The notes beneath the pieces were generated by a model that was not told where the DNA came from, did not search any database, and worked only from the letters and a program-made list of their open reading frames with translations. From contig CP158568.1 of assembly GCA_040269895.1 (NCBI GenBank), positions 3,380,716 through 3,444,715 on the forward strand: 64,000 bases of DNA. Direction: 5' to 3'. Each line of letters starts with the position of its first letter. Position 1 is the first letter of the stretch. Both the position numbers and the translations under genes were made by a program. Origin of the DNA: Ancalomicrobiaceae bacterium S20. GTDB lineage: Bacteria > Pseudomonadota > Alphaproteobacteria > Rhizobiales > Ancalomicrobiaceae. Below, piece after piece: positions 47,105-56,343 of this stretch.

Positions 47105-49630
47105 TCAGTGCGCCAGCCGACCGCCGACCGAAGGGTCGGCAAGCGACGGCTGGAGGTTGATCACCCGCTCGTCGGGACGCGCGGGGAAGCGGCAGATCAC
47201 CGTGGTGCCGACGCCTTCGGTGGAGTCGATCACCACCGAGCCGCCGTGCAGTTCGACGAAGCTCTTGACGATCGACAGGCCGAGGCCGGCGCCACCGCGG
47301 TTCGGGCCCTGGCGGCGGGCGTAGAAGCGGTCGAACACCGAGCGGAGCTGGTCCTGCGGGATGCCGGCGCCCTCGTCGATCACCATCAGCAGCACGCGAT
47401 CGGCCTCGCGCCGGGCCGAGATCGTCACCGCGCCGCCGTCATTGGAGAAGCGGATCGCGTTCGAGAGCAGGTTGAAAAGGATCTGCCGGACGCGCTTCTC
47501 ATCAGCGACAAAGGCGCCGACATCGGCCGGCACGTCGGTCAGGATGCGCAGGTGCGCGCCCGAGATCCGGTCTTCGAGGCCGCGCACGGCCGCGTCGACC
47601 GTGCCGGCGATGTCGACGTCGCCGAGCTGCAATTGCATGATGCCTGCATCAAAGGTCGCGAGGTCGAGAATGTCGTCGACGATCGCCATCAGCGCCTGGC
47701 TCGACGACATGATGTGACCGGCGTAGTCGCGCTGCTTGTCGTTCAGCGTGCCGATGCGCGGGTCGGAGAGCAGGTGAGCGAAGCCGATGATGTTGGTCAG
47801 CGGCGAGCGCAGCTCGTAGGAGACGAGGCCGACGAAGTCGGTCTTGATCGTATCCGCCTCCTGCAGGGCGTCGTTGCGCTCCATCAGCGCGCGCTCGACG
47901 TTCACCGTGTCGGTGACGTTGACAAAGGTGATCAGCGTCGCACCGTCCGGCAGCGGGACGGCGGTATAGTCGATCACGGTACCGTCGATCCGCTCCATGC
48001 GGCCGCCGAGGCGGACGCGGTTGTCGGCGAGACCGGTGACGCAGAGCTTCAGGCCGTTCCAGGTCTCCGGATCGCGGTGCGAGGCCTCGCACATCCGCAC
48101 GACCTCGGCGATATGGGCGCGCTCGCCGAGCCCGCCCGTCGGGATCCGCCACAGCGACAGGAACGCCGGATTGAACAGGCGCAGGCGGCCGTCGGAACCG
48201 AACACCGCGACGCCTTCGGACAGGTGGTCGAGCGTCTCGCCCTGCACGCGCACCAGCGCGTTGTGGCGCTTCTCGAGCTCCAGCCGCTCGGTGACGTTCT
48301 CGTAGACGTAGGTGACGCCGCCTTGGGGATGCGGATTGGCGATGACGCGCAGCGTCTGGCCGTCCGGCAGGTGCCACCAATGCTCCTTGGCCTCGATCGA
48401 TGTGTATGCGGACAGCATGTCGCGCTTCCAGCCGCGCCAGTCGGCCTGTTCCGGCAGCTTGCGCTGGGCACGGAGCTGGTCGAGCACGGCGCCATCGTCC
48501 GGCGCGCCTTCGAGGAACACGGCTTCGAGACCGAACAGGCCCCGATACGCCGCATTGTAGAACTGCAGCCGCTTGTCCGGCCCGAAGATCGCGACCGCGG
48601 TCGCGAGCTGATCGAGGGTGCGGGCGTGGAAATCGTTGGTGCGGCGGAGCTCCGCCTGCGCGCGCTCGAGCGCGGTGACGTCGATCGCGATGCCGGCCTG
48701 GCCGTCGTCGGCGGCGACGTCGATCACGTCATAGGTGCGCCGCTCGCCGGCGACGACGACCGGAAGGCGGGTCGCGGCTTCGGACGATTGCTCGCGCAGC
48801 TTGGCGATGCTCTGCCGGCCGGCCTTGTCGAGCAGCTCGAGCTGGCCGGCCACCACGGCGGCATCGCCGGCCGCATCGACCGCGCGGGCATAGGCGCGGT
48901 TCACCCAGATCAGCGCGCCCTCCTCGTTGCGCAGCCAGGCCGGGTTCGGCATGGCATCGAACAGCGAGCGCAGCGTCGAGAGGATGCCCTCGAGCCGGCG
49001 GTGCCGGTCCTTGAGATCGGCGAAGGCGACGCGCTCGGCGGTCAGATCGCGGAACCGGACGTAGGGCCGGCCGCCGGCGACCTGGCCGATCGCCTCGACA
49101 TAGGTGCCGCTGCGGGCGGCGAGTTCGAGATGGAACGTCGTGCCGCGCTCGCGCAGATGGGTCAGTCGATTGTCGAGCCGGCTGGCGCTCTCCGGCTCGA
49201 GCCAGGTGCCGAAGGCGAGGAATTCCGCGCGCGATTTCGGCGCGCCCGAGCGGTTGCCGAGGCCGCCGAACACGACGGGCGGTTCACCGGCCTTGGACCA
49301 GCAGACGGTCAGCTGGTCCTCGGCATCGATCAGCGCCTCGGCGCGATCGGCCTGCGCCTTGAGGTCGGCGTTCTCGAGCTGGAGCCGGGCGATCGTCTCC
49401 TCGGCGCGCACGCGCTGGCGCATCATGCCGATGGCACTCGCGGCGGCGACGGCGATCACACCGATCATCGATGCGGTCAGCACGATCTGGTGCGAGGCCA
49501 CGCCGCCATCTTCGGCGAACGCCGGCAGCGCTCCGAAGGGCGTCGCTGCGACCGCGACCGCAAGGGTCGACGTCGAGCCCGCGATCGCCCGAAGCGATGA
49601 CAGAATCCGTCTACGCCTCCGCCCCCACAT
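47105..49630 (-). CDS. divL: DivL-like PAS histidine kinase homologue with Tyr at the phosphorylation site
   Basis: 841 aa: N-terminal membrane segments (about residues 12-35 and 50-68), a coiled coil, several PAS domains (about 100-580) and a C-terminal HisKA/HATPase pair. The H-box reads LVSYELRSPLTNI, with Tyr605 in place of the phospho-accepting His, the hallmark of Caulobacter DivL, which controls CckA and the cell cycle. HATPase motifs NLLSNAI, DEGAGI and GAGLGLSIV are intact. Start at the ATG at 49630, eight bases after AAAGGGA. It lies downstream of ahcY and upstream of tsaE-amgK as in relatives. Confidence 0.93.
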   Translation of the reverse strand: MWGRRRRRILSSLRAIAGSTSTLAVAVAATPFGALPAFAEDGGVASHQIVLTASMIGVIAVAAASAIGMMRQRVRAEETIARLQLENADLKAQADRAEALIDAEDQLTVCWSKAGEPPVVFGGLGNRSGAPKSRAEFLAFGTWLEPESASRLDNRLTHLRERGTTFHLELAARSGTYVEAIGQVAGGRPYVRFRDLTAERVAFADLKDRHRRLEGILSTLRSLFDAMPNPAWLRNEEGALIWVNRAYARAVDAAGDAAVVAGQLELLDKAGRQSIAKLREQSSEAATRLPVVVAGERRTYDVIDVAADDGQAGIAIDVTALERAQAELRRTNDFHARTLDQLATAVAIFGPDKRLQFYNAAYRGLFGLEAVFLEGAPDDGAVLDQLRAQRKLPEQADWRGWKRDMLSAYTSIEAKEHWWHLPDGQTLRVIANPHPQGGVTYVYENVTERLELEKRHNALVRVQGETLDHLSEGVAVFGSDGRLRLFNPAFLSLWRIPTGGLGERAHIAEVVRMCEASHRDPETWNGLKLCVTGLADNRVRLGGRMERIDGTVIDYTAVPLPDGATLITFVNVTDTVNVERALMERNDALQEADTIKTDFVGLVSYELRSPLTNIIGFAHLLSDPRIGTLNDKQRDYAGHIMSSSQALMAIVDDILDLATFDAGIMQLQLGDVDIAGTVDAAVRGLEDRISGAHLRILTDVPADVGAFVADEKRVRQILFNLLSNAIRFSNDGGAVTISARREADRVLLMVIDEGAGIPQDQLRSVFDRFYARRQGPNRGGAGLGLSIVKSFVELHGGSVVIDSTEGVGTTVICRFPARPDERVINLQPSLADPSVGGRLAH

Positions 49631-50004
49631 GCGAAGGTCCCTTTCCGCTCGATGATGTCCTGATACGCGCGCCTGCCTCGTCCCGAGCCCGAGGGCGCGA
49701 GAGGAACGCAGCTTGACGAACACTAACGCTACAGGTCAGCGGCGACACGTGGACAGACGAACATAGTCGCCCATCACGACCGCGCCAGCAACGCAGCGCG
49801 GAAAACGAGAACATTCATCGAACAAAAGCCCGTCGAACCGATCTTCGCCCCCGCGATCCGGCCGTTTCACTCACGCGAAGCACCCGAATCACTTCGACCA
49901 TACCGCTTCGCGGAATCGCTGGGGAGAGTCCGCGTGGACAAAAAGTAAAGGCCACGCCATTTTCTGGCGCGGCCTCCATATTTTGTATGCCGAACGCTAT
50001 CGGA
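49631..50004. other. Intergenic region between ahcY and divL
   Basis: About 374 bases carrying the ahcY terminator at 49949-49975 and presumably a separate divL promoter nearer 49631. The remaining sequence shows no open frame with a credible start and no recognisable RNA. Confidence 0.5.
49949..49975 (-). terminator. Terminator of ahcY
   Basis: Stem AGGCCACGCCA (49949-49959) / TGGCGCGGCCT (49965-49975) with a single G-U type mismatch, 29 bases past the ahcY stop. On the minus strand it runs into TTTACTTTTTG, a U-rich tail. Confidence 0.8.
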
Positions 50005-51402
50005 TCAATAGCGGTAGTGTTCGGGCTTGAACGGACCCTCCGAGGTCACGCCGATATAGGCGGCCTGCTCGGTGGAGAGCTTGGTCAGCTTCACGCCCAG
50101 CTTCTCGAGGTGGAACGCCGCCACCATCTCGTCGAGCTTCTTCGGCAGGGTGTAGACCTTGCGCTCGTAGTTCGCGTGGTTCTTCCAGAGCTCGATCTGG
50201 GCGAGCGTCTGGTTGGTGAACGACGCCGACATCACGAAGCTCGGATGGCCGGTGGCATTGCCGAGGTTCACGAGGCGACCTTCCGACAGCACGATGATGC
50301 GCTTGCCGTCCGGGAAGACCACGTGGTCGACCTGCGGCTTGATGTTCTCCCACTTGTAGTTCTTCAGCGCGCCAATCTGGATCTCGGCGTCGAAGTGGCC
50401 GATGTTGCAGACGATCGCATTGTTCTTCATCGCCCGCATGTGGTCGATGGTGATCACGTCCTTGTTGCCGGTCGCGGTGACGAAGATGTCGCCCTTGTCG
50501 GCGACGTCGTCCATGGTCTGGACCTCGTAGCCTTCCATCGCGGCCTGCAGGGCGCAGATCGGGTCGATCTCGGTGACGATGACACGAGCGCCGCCGTTGC
50601 GCAGCGAGGCGGCCGAGCCCTTGCCGACGTCGCCGTAGCCGGCGACGACCGCGACCTTGCCGGCCAGCATGACGTCGGTGGCGCGGCGGATGCCGTCGAC
50701 CAGCGATTCACGGCAGCCGTAGAGGTTGTCGAACTTCGACTTGGTGACGCTGTCGTTGACGTTGATCGCCGGGAACGGCAGGCGACCGGCCTCGGCCAGC
50801 TGGTAGAGACGATGCACGCCGGTGGTGGTCTCCTCCGAGACGCCCTTGATGGCGGCGCGGATCTTGGTGAACCAGCCCGGGCTCGACTTCAGGCGCTTCT
50901 TGATGGTCTCGAAGAAGACGGTCTCTTCCTCGTTGCCCGGCTTGTCGAGCACCGAGACGTCCTTCTCGGCCTCGGCGCCGAGGATCACGTACATGGTCGC
51001 GTCGCCGCCGTCGTCGAGGATCATGTTCGGCACGCCGCCGTCATGCCACTCGAAGGTCTTGGCGACGAACTCCCAATACTCCTCCAGGCTCTCGCCCTTG
51101 TGGGCGAAGACCGGGGTGCCGGCGGCCGCGATCGCGGCGGCGGCGTGGTCCTGGGTCGAGAAGATGTTGCAGGACGACCAGCGCACCTCGGCGCCGAGCG
51201 CCTGCAGCGTCTCGATCAGCACCGCGGTCTGGATGGTCATGTGCAGGCAGCCGGCGACGCGGGCGCCCTTCAGCGGCTGCGCGGCGCCGTATTCGCGACG
51301 CACCGCCATCAGACCCGGCATCTCGGTCTCGGCGATGTCGATCTCCTTGCGGCCCCAGGCGGCGAGACCGATGTCCCGAACGGCGTAATCCTGCTTCGTC
51401 AT
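50005..51402 (-). CDS. ahcY: S-adenosylhomocysteine hydrolase
   Basis: NAD-dependent enzyme that splits S-adenosylhomocysteine into adenosine and homocysteine in the methyl cycle. It has the 465-aa length of the bacterial form, [15 protein letters not shown], the NAD-binding [13 protein letters not shown] and the C-terminal [11 protein letters not shown]. The ATG at 51402 follows GGAGACG. A SahR-like palindrome lies about 140 bases upstream, and a strong terminator follows. Confidence 0.98.
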   Translation of the reverse strand: MTKQDYAVRDIGLAAWGRKEIDIAETEMPGLMAVRREYGAAQPLKGARVAGCLHMTIQTAVLIETLQALGAEVRWSSCNIFSTQDHAAAAIAAAGTPVFAHKGESLEEYWEFVAKTFEWHDGGVPNMILDDGGDATMYVILGAEAEKDVSVLDKPGNEEETVFFETIKKRLKSSPGWFTKIRAAIKGVSEETTTGVHRLYQLAEAGRLPFPAINVNDSVTKSKFDNLYGCRESLVDGIRRATDVMLAGKVAVVAGYGDVGKGSAASLRNGGARVIVTEIDPICALQAAMEGYEVQTMDDVADKGDIFVTATGNKDVITIDHMRAMKNNAIVCNIGHFDAEIQIGALKNYKWENIKPQVDHVVFPDGKRIIVLSEGRLVNLGNATGHPSFVMSASFTNQTLAQIELWKNHANYERKVYTLPKKLDEMVAAFHLEKLGVKLTKLSTEQAAYIGVTSEGPFKPEHYRY

Positions 51403-51537
51403 TGAGCGTCTCCGCTTGCGGCCGGCCACCCGGTCAGAGGTCGGGCCCGGCCCGAAATCAGTTGCCGGCCCGGGACGGACGTCCCCAGCCGAGCGCAGGA
51501 CAGCCTTCTAGCAGAGACGGCGCGACCCGGCAATAAT

Positions 51538-51559
51538 CATATAAAGATTTCTTTATGTC
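51538..51559. promoter_or_regulatory. SahR/ArsR-like palindrome upstream of ahcY
   Basis: The core ATAAAGATTTCTTTAT (51541-51556) is a perfect 7-bp inverted repeat around TT, with partly symmetric flanks. It lies in the promoter region of ahcY. Palindromes of the form ATAAAGA-N2-TCTTTAT are what I recall for SahR, an ArsR-family regulator of the S-adenosylmethionine cycle in proteobacteria. The symmetry is seen directly; the regulator is inferred. Confidence 0.6.
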
Positions 51560-51693
51560 GCGGACGAATATGGTTTCCGTTTGGTCAGCATCCAGTCAGG
51601 AAACATCGGGTATGGGTGTGCGTCGCGATCGAACCGGCGCGGCGGCGGCCAGAGCCTTCGGCCGCAAACGACATTTTCGAGTGTGGGGTTTTC

Positions 51694-52269
51694 ATGACCG
51701 AGATCGAGAGCGTGGGCGAATCGCAGGCCGATCGCGATCGCTTCAACAACGGCATCGCCATCGCGGTGGCGCTCATTTCGGCCTTCATGGCCGTATCGAA
51801 GATCAAGGACGACAACGTCGTCCAGTCGATGCAGGCGGCGCAGGCCGACAAGATCGACTATTGGGGCGAGTATCAGGCGCGCCGCCAGCGCCAGTACATC
51901 GCCGAAACCACCGTCGCGCAGATCAAGGCGACGATGCCGGCGACGCCGACGCCCGAGATCCTGAAGTCGGTCGAGGACTTCACCAAGCAGGCCGAATACT
52001 ACAAGGGCCGCGCGGACGAATCGTCGGTCAAGGCCAAGAAGGCGACGGCGGACTACGACGCGCTGAATCAGAAGGACGATCTGTTCGACCTGTCGGACGC
52101 GTTCCTGTCGGTGGCGCTGGCGCTGTTCGCGGTCACGGCCCTGGTGCGCGTCCGCTGGCTGTTCGGCGTGGCGGCGGCGCTCGGCGCGGCCGGCGGCTTC
52201 TTCGGCGTCGCCGCCTTCGCCGGCTGGGTGAATTTCCATCCGGACTTCCTGATCAGCTTCCTCAACTGA
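51694..52269 (+). CDS. DUF4337-family membrane protein
   Basis: 191-aa protein with one N-terminal membrane segment (about residues 17-36), a charged helical middle that probably forms a coiled coil (IDYWGEYQARRQRQYIAE to residue 125) and two C-terminal membrane segments (about 132-182). This layout fits DUF4337. Function unknown. Start at the ATG at 51694 with GGGG just upstream; a start at 51616 would add 26 residues. Confidence 0.8.
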   Translation: MTEIESVGESQADRDRFNNGIAIAVALISAFMAVSKIKDDNVVQSMQAAQADKIDYWGEYQARRQRQYIAETTVAQIKATMPATPTPEILKSVEDFTKQAEYYKGRADESSVKAKKATADYDALNQKDDLFDLSDAFLSVALALFAVTALVRVRWLFGVAAALGAAGGFFGVAAFAGWVNFHPDFLISFLN

Positions 52270-52413
52270 GGCGGCGCGCTGCGACCCGGGCGACGATGCC
52301 CACGCGGCCGGCATAGGACCTAGTCCGTCGGCCGAAGGCGACGACGGAAACGGCCGTGCTATAAGGCCGGGCGCATGCGGATCGCGTGCGCCCGAGCCCG
52401 CGAGAGCCGTTTC

Positions 52414-53058
52414 ATGTACCAGCCGCCGCATTTCCGCGAGGAGCGCCTCAATGTGCTCCATGCGCTGATCGACAGTCACCCGCTCGGGCTCCTGGTGACC
52501 TTGGCCGGCGGCGATCTCGTGGCCAATCCGCTCCCGTTTCTCATCGACCGCGACGCCGGACCGAACGGCACGCTGCTGGCGCATCTCGCCCGGGCCAACG
52601 GCCAGTGGCGCGACATCGATCCGAGCCTGCCGGCGCTCGTTGCGTTCCAGGGCCCGCAGCACTACGTCACGCCGTCCTGGTACGAGACCAAGCGCGAGAC
52701 CGGCAAGGTCGTGCCGACCTGGAACTATGCCACCGTGCAGGTGCGCGGGCCGGTCATCGTGCACGACGATCCGGTCTGGCTGCGCACGCAGGTCGGCCGG
52801 CTGACCGCGCGCCACGAGGACGGCCGCGCGGCGCCCTGGGCCGTCGACGACGCCCCGGAGAGCTTCGTCGCCGCGCAGCTCAAGGGCATCGTCGGCATCG
52901 AGATCCCGATCGCCGCGATCGAGGGCAAGTGGAAAGTCAGCCAGAACCGGCCGGCCGCCGACCGGGCCGGCGTCGTCGGCGGGCTCGGCGCCGAACCCGG
53001 CGACGCGGCCGCAGCCATGGCCGGGCTCGTCGCGGCGCGCGCGAGCGACGCCCGATGA
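52414..53058 (+). CDS. paiB: PaiB-like FMN-binding protein
   Basis: 214-aa PaiB family protein (FMN-binding, often called negative transcriptional regulator). Signatures are MYQPPHFRE at the N-terminus, HVTPSW-like HYVTPSWYETK and VPTWNYATVQV. In Bacillus PaiB affects protease and sporulation genes; in most genomes the role is unknown. The stop overlaps the next start by four bases (ATGA), so it is coupled to an EamA exporter. Confidence 0.92.
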   Translation: MYQPPHFREERLNVLHALIDSHPLGLLVTLAGGDLVANPLPFLIDRDAGPNGTLLAHLARANGQWRDIDPSLPALVAFQGPQHYVTPSWYETKRETGKVVPTWNYATVQVRGPVIVHDDPVWLRTQVGRLTARHEDGRAAPWAVDDAPESFVAAQLKGIVGIEIPIAAIEGKWKVSQNRPAADRAGVVGGLGAEPGDAAAAMAGLVAARASDAR

Positions 53059-53990
53059 CGCCGCCCGAACTCGCCGCACCGGGCGCCGCCGGCGCCGCGC
53101 TGCCCATCGCCGCCGGCCCCCGCGAACTTAGAACCCGCGAACTGAAGGGCGTCGCGCTCGTGTTCGGCGCAGTAATCGCCTGGGCGCTGACCGGCTTCTT
53201 CACCCGCGCCATCACGACCGATCTCTGGACGACCATGGCGATCCGCTCCTTCGCGGGCATGATCGTGCTGATCGTGATGCTGGTCGCGGCCGAGCGCGGC
53301 CGCGCCGTCACCGCGCTGCTGTCGATCGACCGGTTTGGCGTCGGACTCGCGGTCGCACAGTTCATCTGCGCGGCGGCGACCATCGCCTCGCTCTACTACA
53401 CGACCGTCGCCGACAACGCCGTGCTCTATGCGACCGCGCCGTTCTGGACGGCGGCGCTCGCCCTCGTGGTGCTCGGCGAGCGCGTGAAGGTCCGCACGAT
53501 GGTCGCCGGCGTCGTCTCGCTCGTCGGCATCACGATCATCGTCAATGCCTCGCTCGGGCAGGGCCGCCTGTTCGGCGACCTGCTCGGCGTGGTCATGGTC
53601 GTCGCCTTCGCGGTGTCGATCGTGATGATGCGCATGCGGCCGACGGTGGCGATCCTGCCGCCGTCGATCCTGAACGCGGGGCTGAACTGCCTGTTCGCCC
53701 TGCCCTTCGCCTCGCTCGGCAGCGTGTCGGGGCGCGACCTCGCGCTGCTGGCCTGCTTCGGCTTCACCAACTACGGGCTCGCCTTCGTGATGTTCATGGC
53801 CGGGTCGCGGCTGATCCCGGCGGCGCAGGCGGCGCTGATCGCGACGCTCGACCTCGCCATCGCGCCGCTGATCGTCTGGGCCACCCATGGCGAGGATCCG
53901 GGGCTCTCCGGCATCGTCGGCGGGTCGATCGTGTTCGTCGCCGTCGTCGGCCATATCGTCGCCGGTCAGGTGGCGGCCCGGCGCGGCTGA
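53055..53990 (+). CDS. EamA/DMT-family metabolite exporter
   Basis: 311-aa inner-membrane protein with about ten hydrophobic segments in two EamA halves (about residues 30-160 and 170-305). Conserved features include FTRAITTDLWTTMAIRS and LLGVVMVVAFAVS. Such proteins usually export amino acids or metabolites; the substrate is not evident. Its ATG overlaps the paiB stop, so it is transcribed and probably translated together with paiB. Confidence 0.9.
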   Translation: MTPPELAAPGAAGAALPIAAGPRELRTRELKGVALVFGAVIAWALTGFFTRAITTDLWTTMAIRSFAGMIVLIVMLVAAERGRAVTALLSIDRFGVGLAVAQFICAAATIASLYYTTVADNAVLYATAPFWTAALALVVLGERVKVRTMVAGVVSLVGITIIVNASLGQGRLFGDLLGVVMVVAFAVSIVMMRMRPTVAILPPSILNAGLNCLFALPFASLGSVSGRDLALLACFGFTNYGLAFVMFMAGSRLIPAAQAALIATLDLAIAPLIVWATHGEDPGLSGIVGGSIVFVAVVGHIVAGQVAARRG

Positions 53991-54025
53991 CGGCCACCTT
54001 CCAGGAAGCATCCGCCGAGAATCAG

Positions 54026-54049
54026 AAGGGGCGCCTCGCGGCGCCCCTT
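54026..54049. terminator. Bidirectional terminator between the EamA gene and a small exported protein gene
   Basis: Perfect 10-bp stem AAGGGGCGCC (54026-54035) / GGCGCCCCTT (54040-54049) with loop TCGC, placed between convergent stops at 53990 and 54078. A short T run follows on the plus strand. Confidence 0.75.
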
Positions 54050-54077
54050 GTTTCGATCGGCAAGCGGCGCAGAGCGC

Positions 54078-54440
54078 TCACTTCTTGCCGCAGGCGTCCT
54101 TCTTCACGTCCTTCTCGTCGATCGTGAAGATATCGCCTTCGACCACCTTCACGCCCTTGACGATGCAGGAGCGGCCGCGCACGTCGGTGAACTTGGCGTC
54201 GTAGGTGCCGGTCTTCACGTTCTTGATCTTGAGCCGCTCGTCGTGGTCGACGGTCTTGTCATTGTCGTTGAGCGCCTGGTTCTCGCCCCAGTTGGTCGTG
54301 CCGGCCGGCGCGAGCCAGAAGCCGTCGACCGTGTTCGAGGTCAGGTTCCAGAACTTGGTCTGCGCCGCGGCATGGGCACTGCCGACAGCGGCAGCACCGA
54401 CGAGCAGGGTCGCGGCGAACATGACAGAAAGCTTGCGCAT
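54078..54440 (-). CDS. Small exported protein of unknown function
   Basis: 120-aa protein with a clear signal peptide (MRKLSVMFAATLLVG, cleaved near AHAAA), then a small domain with the pattern FWNLTSNTVDGFWLAPAGT, DERLKIKNVKTGTYDAKF and RSCIVKGVKV. Two cysteines could form a disulfide in the periplasm. I have seen similar small periplasmic proteins in Rhizobiales but know no function. Start at the ATG at 54440 after GGGAGG; a frame to 54638 lacks support. Monocistronic. Confidence 0.82.
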   Translation of the reverse strand: MRKLSVMFAATLLVGAAAVGSAHAAAQTKFWNLTSNTVDGFWLAPAGTTNWGENQALNDNDKTVDHDERLKIKNVKTGTYDAKFTDVRGRSCIVKGVKVVEGDIFTIDEKDVKKDACGKK

Positions 54441-54662
54441 CAAAGGGCCCTCCCAAGGCTTGCACATTCCCTTGTCGCTGTTCTCCCGCGGCGAGGAATG
54501 CGTTCGGCAAGATTGGTAACGACCCGGATCGCGCCGCGCAAGAGCTTTCGCCGCACGAATACGCAACGTGCGACATCCGGACCAGCGATCTACTTTTTCA
54601 AGGAAACAGTAATAAGCCAAATCTAAGAACGAAGACATTACCGGAGTCGAGAGCAGCGTCTC

Positions 54663-54953
54663 TCATTCTTCGTGGAATTTCGCTTCGACCAGATAGGCGA
54701 TCGCGGCCATGGCCTCGGCGGCCTGCCGGCCGCGCACCGCGACGCGGATGGTGGTGCCGGGGCTCGCGGCGAGCATCATCAGCCCCATGATCGAGGTGCC
54801 GCCGACCGTCTGGTTGTCCTTGGTCACTTCGACCTCCGCGTCGAAGGTCTCCACCGTCTGGACGAACTTGGCCGAGGCGCGCGCGTGAAGGCCACGCTTG
54901 TTGGTGATCAGGAGATCGCGAACCAGCCCGTCGACCGTGGCACTCTCATTCAT
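54663..54953 (-). CDS. ptsH: HPr-family phosphocarrier protein
   Basis: 96-aa HPr of the nitrogen/regulatory PTS. The phosphorylated His23 is in GLHARASAKFV, and the HprK target region is TKDNQTVGGTSIMGLMML, with a Ser in the usual regulatory position. Start at the ATG at 54953; a longer frame to 55025 lacks a good start context. It follows the EIIA gene after a 345-base gap in the same direction. No sugar EIIB or EIIC is nearby, so it is likely regulatory. Confidence 0.93.
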   Translation of the reverse strand: MNESATVDGLVRDLLITNKRGLHARASAKFVQTVETFDAEVEVTKDNQTVGGTSIMGLMMLAASPGTTIRVAVRGRQAAEAMAAIAYLVEAKFHEE

Positions 54954-55298
54954 CCGAACCGTCTCCCCTTCTCCCCAGAGCGAACGCATTCCTGCGGGAA
55001 CGACGCGCCGACCGGACATTCGCAAGAATGTCCCCGGACTTGTGTCAAAAAAGCGTTTCAGACGCTGCGAAACCGCGAGGGCGGGGCATTAAATGGTCAA
55101 AGGGATCGGACTGTCGACAAAAAACCACGTCCGAGCGCGGCATGGCACGGTTGGCGTTGAGCGCTCCACCGCGCCGCAACGCGCATGACGCGGCGACGGC
55201 AGGCGATGGTACGAGGCATGGACGCGCGACGGCGGCACGAGGCGTGAGCCCCATCGGAGCCCGGACCGGGCGGCGGCCCTCGGCCGCCGCAACGCCGC
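54954..55298. other. 345-base gap between ptsH and the EIIA gene
   Basis: This spacing is longer than usual inside the HPr-EIIA-HprK block. It holds the perfect inverted repeat at 55014-55033 and an AT-rich patch near 55040-55100. Frames on both strands across it are Arg-rich shadows with no family match. It may contain a promoter for ptsH. Confidence 0.45.
55014..55033. promoter_or_regulatory. Perfect hairpin GGACATTC-GCAA-GAATGTCC upstream of ptsH
   Basis: Perfect 8-bp arms with a GCAA tetraloop, 61 bases before the ptsH start. It could be an operator or a stable leader stem in the ptsH mRNA. There is no U tract, so termination is unlikely. Confidence 0.45.
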
Positions 55299-55700
55299 TC
55301 ACTGCCCCTGCAGCACCTGGCTCGCGACGTTGATGTATTTGCGGCCGGCCTCCTTGGCCTCGACCACCGCGGTCAGGATCGGCCGTTCGGCACGCACCTT
55401 GGCGAGCTTGACCAGGAGCGGCAGGTTGACACCGGCCACGACCTCGATGCTGCCGCCGTTCATCACCGAAATGGCGAGATTGGACGGCGTGCCGCCGAAC
55501 ATGTCGGTCAGAATGACCACGCCGGCCCCGTCATCGACGCGCGCAACCGCATCCAGGATATCCTGGCGCCGCCGCTCCATGTCGTCCTCGGGGCCGATGC
55601 AGATCGTTTCGATCTGCCGCTGCGGCCCGACGACGTGTTCGAGCGCCTTGACGAATTCCTTGGCGAGATCCCCGTGCGTGACGAGGACGAGACCGATCAT
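55299..55700 (-). CDS. manX: PTS EIIA component, mannose family
   Basis: 133-aa EIIA-Man domain protein; the phosphorylation site is His9 in VTHGDLAK, and DMFGGTPSNLA is the conserved fold motif. In rhizobia it receives phosphate from HPr and works with HprK and HPr in carbon and nitrogen signalling rather than sugar transport. It lies downstream of hprK, spaced 151 bases. Confidence 0.94.
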   Translation of the reverse strand: MIGLVLVTHGDLAKEFVKALEHVVGPQRQIETICIGPEDDMERRRQDILDAVARVDDGAGVVILTDMFGGTPSNLAISVMNGGSIEVVAGVNLPLLVKLAKVRAERPILTAVVEAKEAGRKYINVASQVLQGQ

Positions 55701-55851
55701 CGGCTCAGCTCCTTGGGCCGCGCGGCCCGCGACCGTTTCCGGTCCGGGCCCGAGACTCTTCGTCCCGCCCCTCTGCGCAGCGCCGAAACATGGTCGGGTC
55801 CGGATCGAAGTTCAAGAGCCAAGCGCCGCCCCAGCCGCGAATTGTCCACGA

Positions 55852-56343
55852 TCACGTGATGCTCGAATTTCGATTCGCGAGCAAGTGCATAACGATATCC
55901 GCGTTGCCCGGGTCGCGTTCCGGAAGCGTCAGTTTCGGAACCGAAACACCGCACAGCGCCGCCGTCAAGTCGGATGGCGCCGGCATGCGCTCGACGTCGC
56001 CGGCAACGAGGTCGATGACCAGCCGGATGACTGCCGCCGCCTCGTGCGGCAGCCGCAGGATACCATAGCCGCGCCGCTCGACGAGCCCCGCGATCGTCTC
56101 CGGCACCTCCGCGACCAGCCGGTCGCCGCTCGCCCTGAGCCGGACGCGATCATCGGCGACCAGCGTAGCGAAAAGGCCGGCCTGCGTCGCCCGGCCGATC
56201 AGGTCGAGCGCCAGTCGCGACTTGCCGGCCCCCGAGGCGCCGCGGATCAGCACACCGTCGGCGCCGACGAGCACCACGCTGGCATGGACGGCCGCCGGTG
56301 CGGGTCCAGACCCTGTGTCCGATCCGGGCGGGGCGGCGCTCAT
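55852..56343 (-). CDS. hprK: Short alphaproteobacterial HPr kinase/phosphorylase
   Basis: 163-aa HprK consisting mostly of the C-terminal kinase domain, as in other alphaproteobacteria, which lack the N-terminal domain of the Firmicutes enzyme. The P-loop is GASGAGKSRLAL (about residue 35), with LVADDRVRL after it. It phosphorylates a Ser of HPr. The start overlaps the chvG stop by four bases, tying the PTS to the ChvG/ChvI two-component system. Confidence 0.94.
   Translation of the reverse strand: MSAAPPGSDTGSGPAPAAVHASVVLVGADGVLIRGASGAGKSRLALDLIGRATQAGLFATLVADDRVRLRASGDRLVAEVPETIAGLVERRGYGILRLPHEAAAVIRLVIDLVAGDVERMPAPSDLTAALCGVSVPKLTLPERDPGNADIVMHLLANRNSSIT

Noticed and set aside
47108-49600. 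830-codon plus-strand frame opposite divL
   Set aside because: Antisense shadow of a conserved kinase gene; no recognisable motif.
51403-51540. SAH or SAM riboswitch in the ahcY leader
   Set aside because: No recognisable riboswitch core; the clear signal is the palindrome further upstream.
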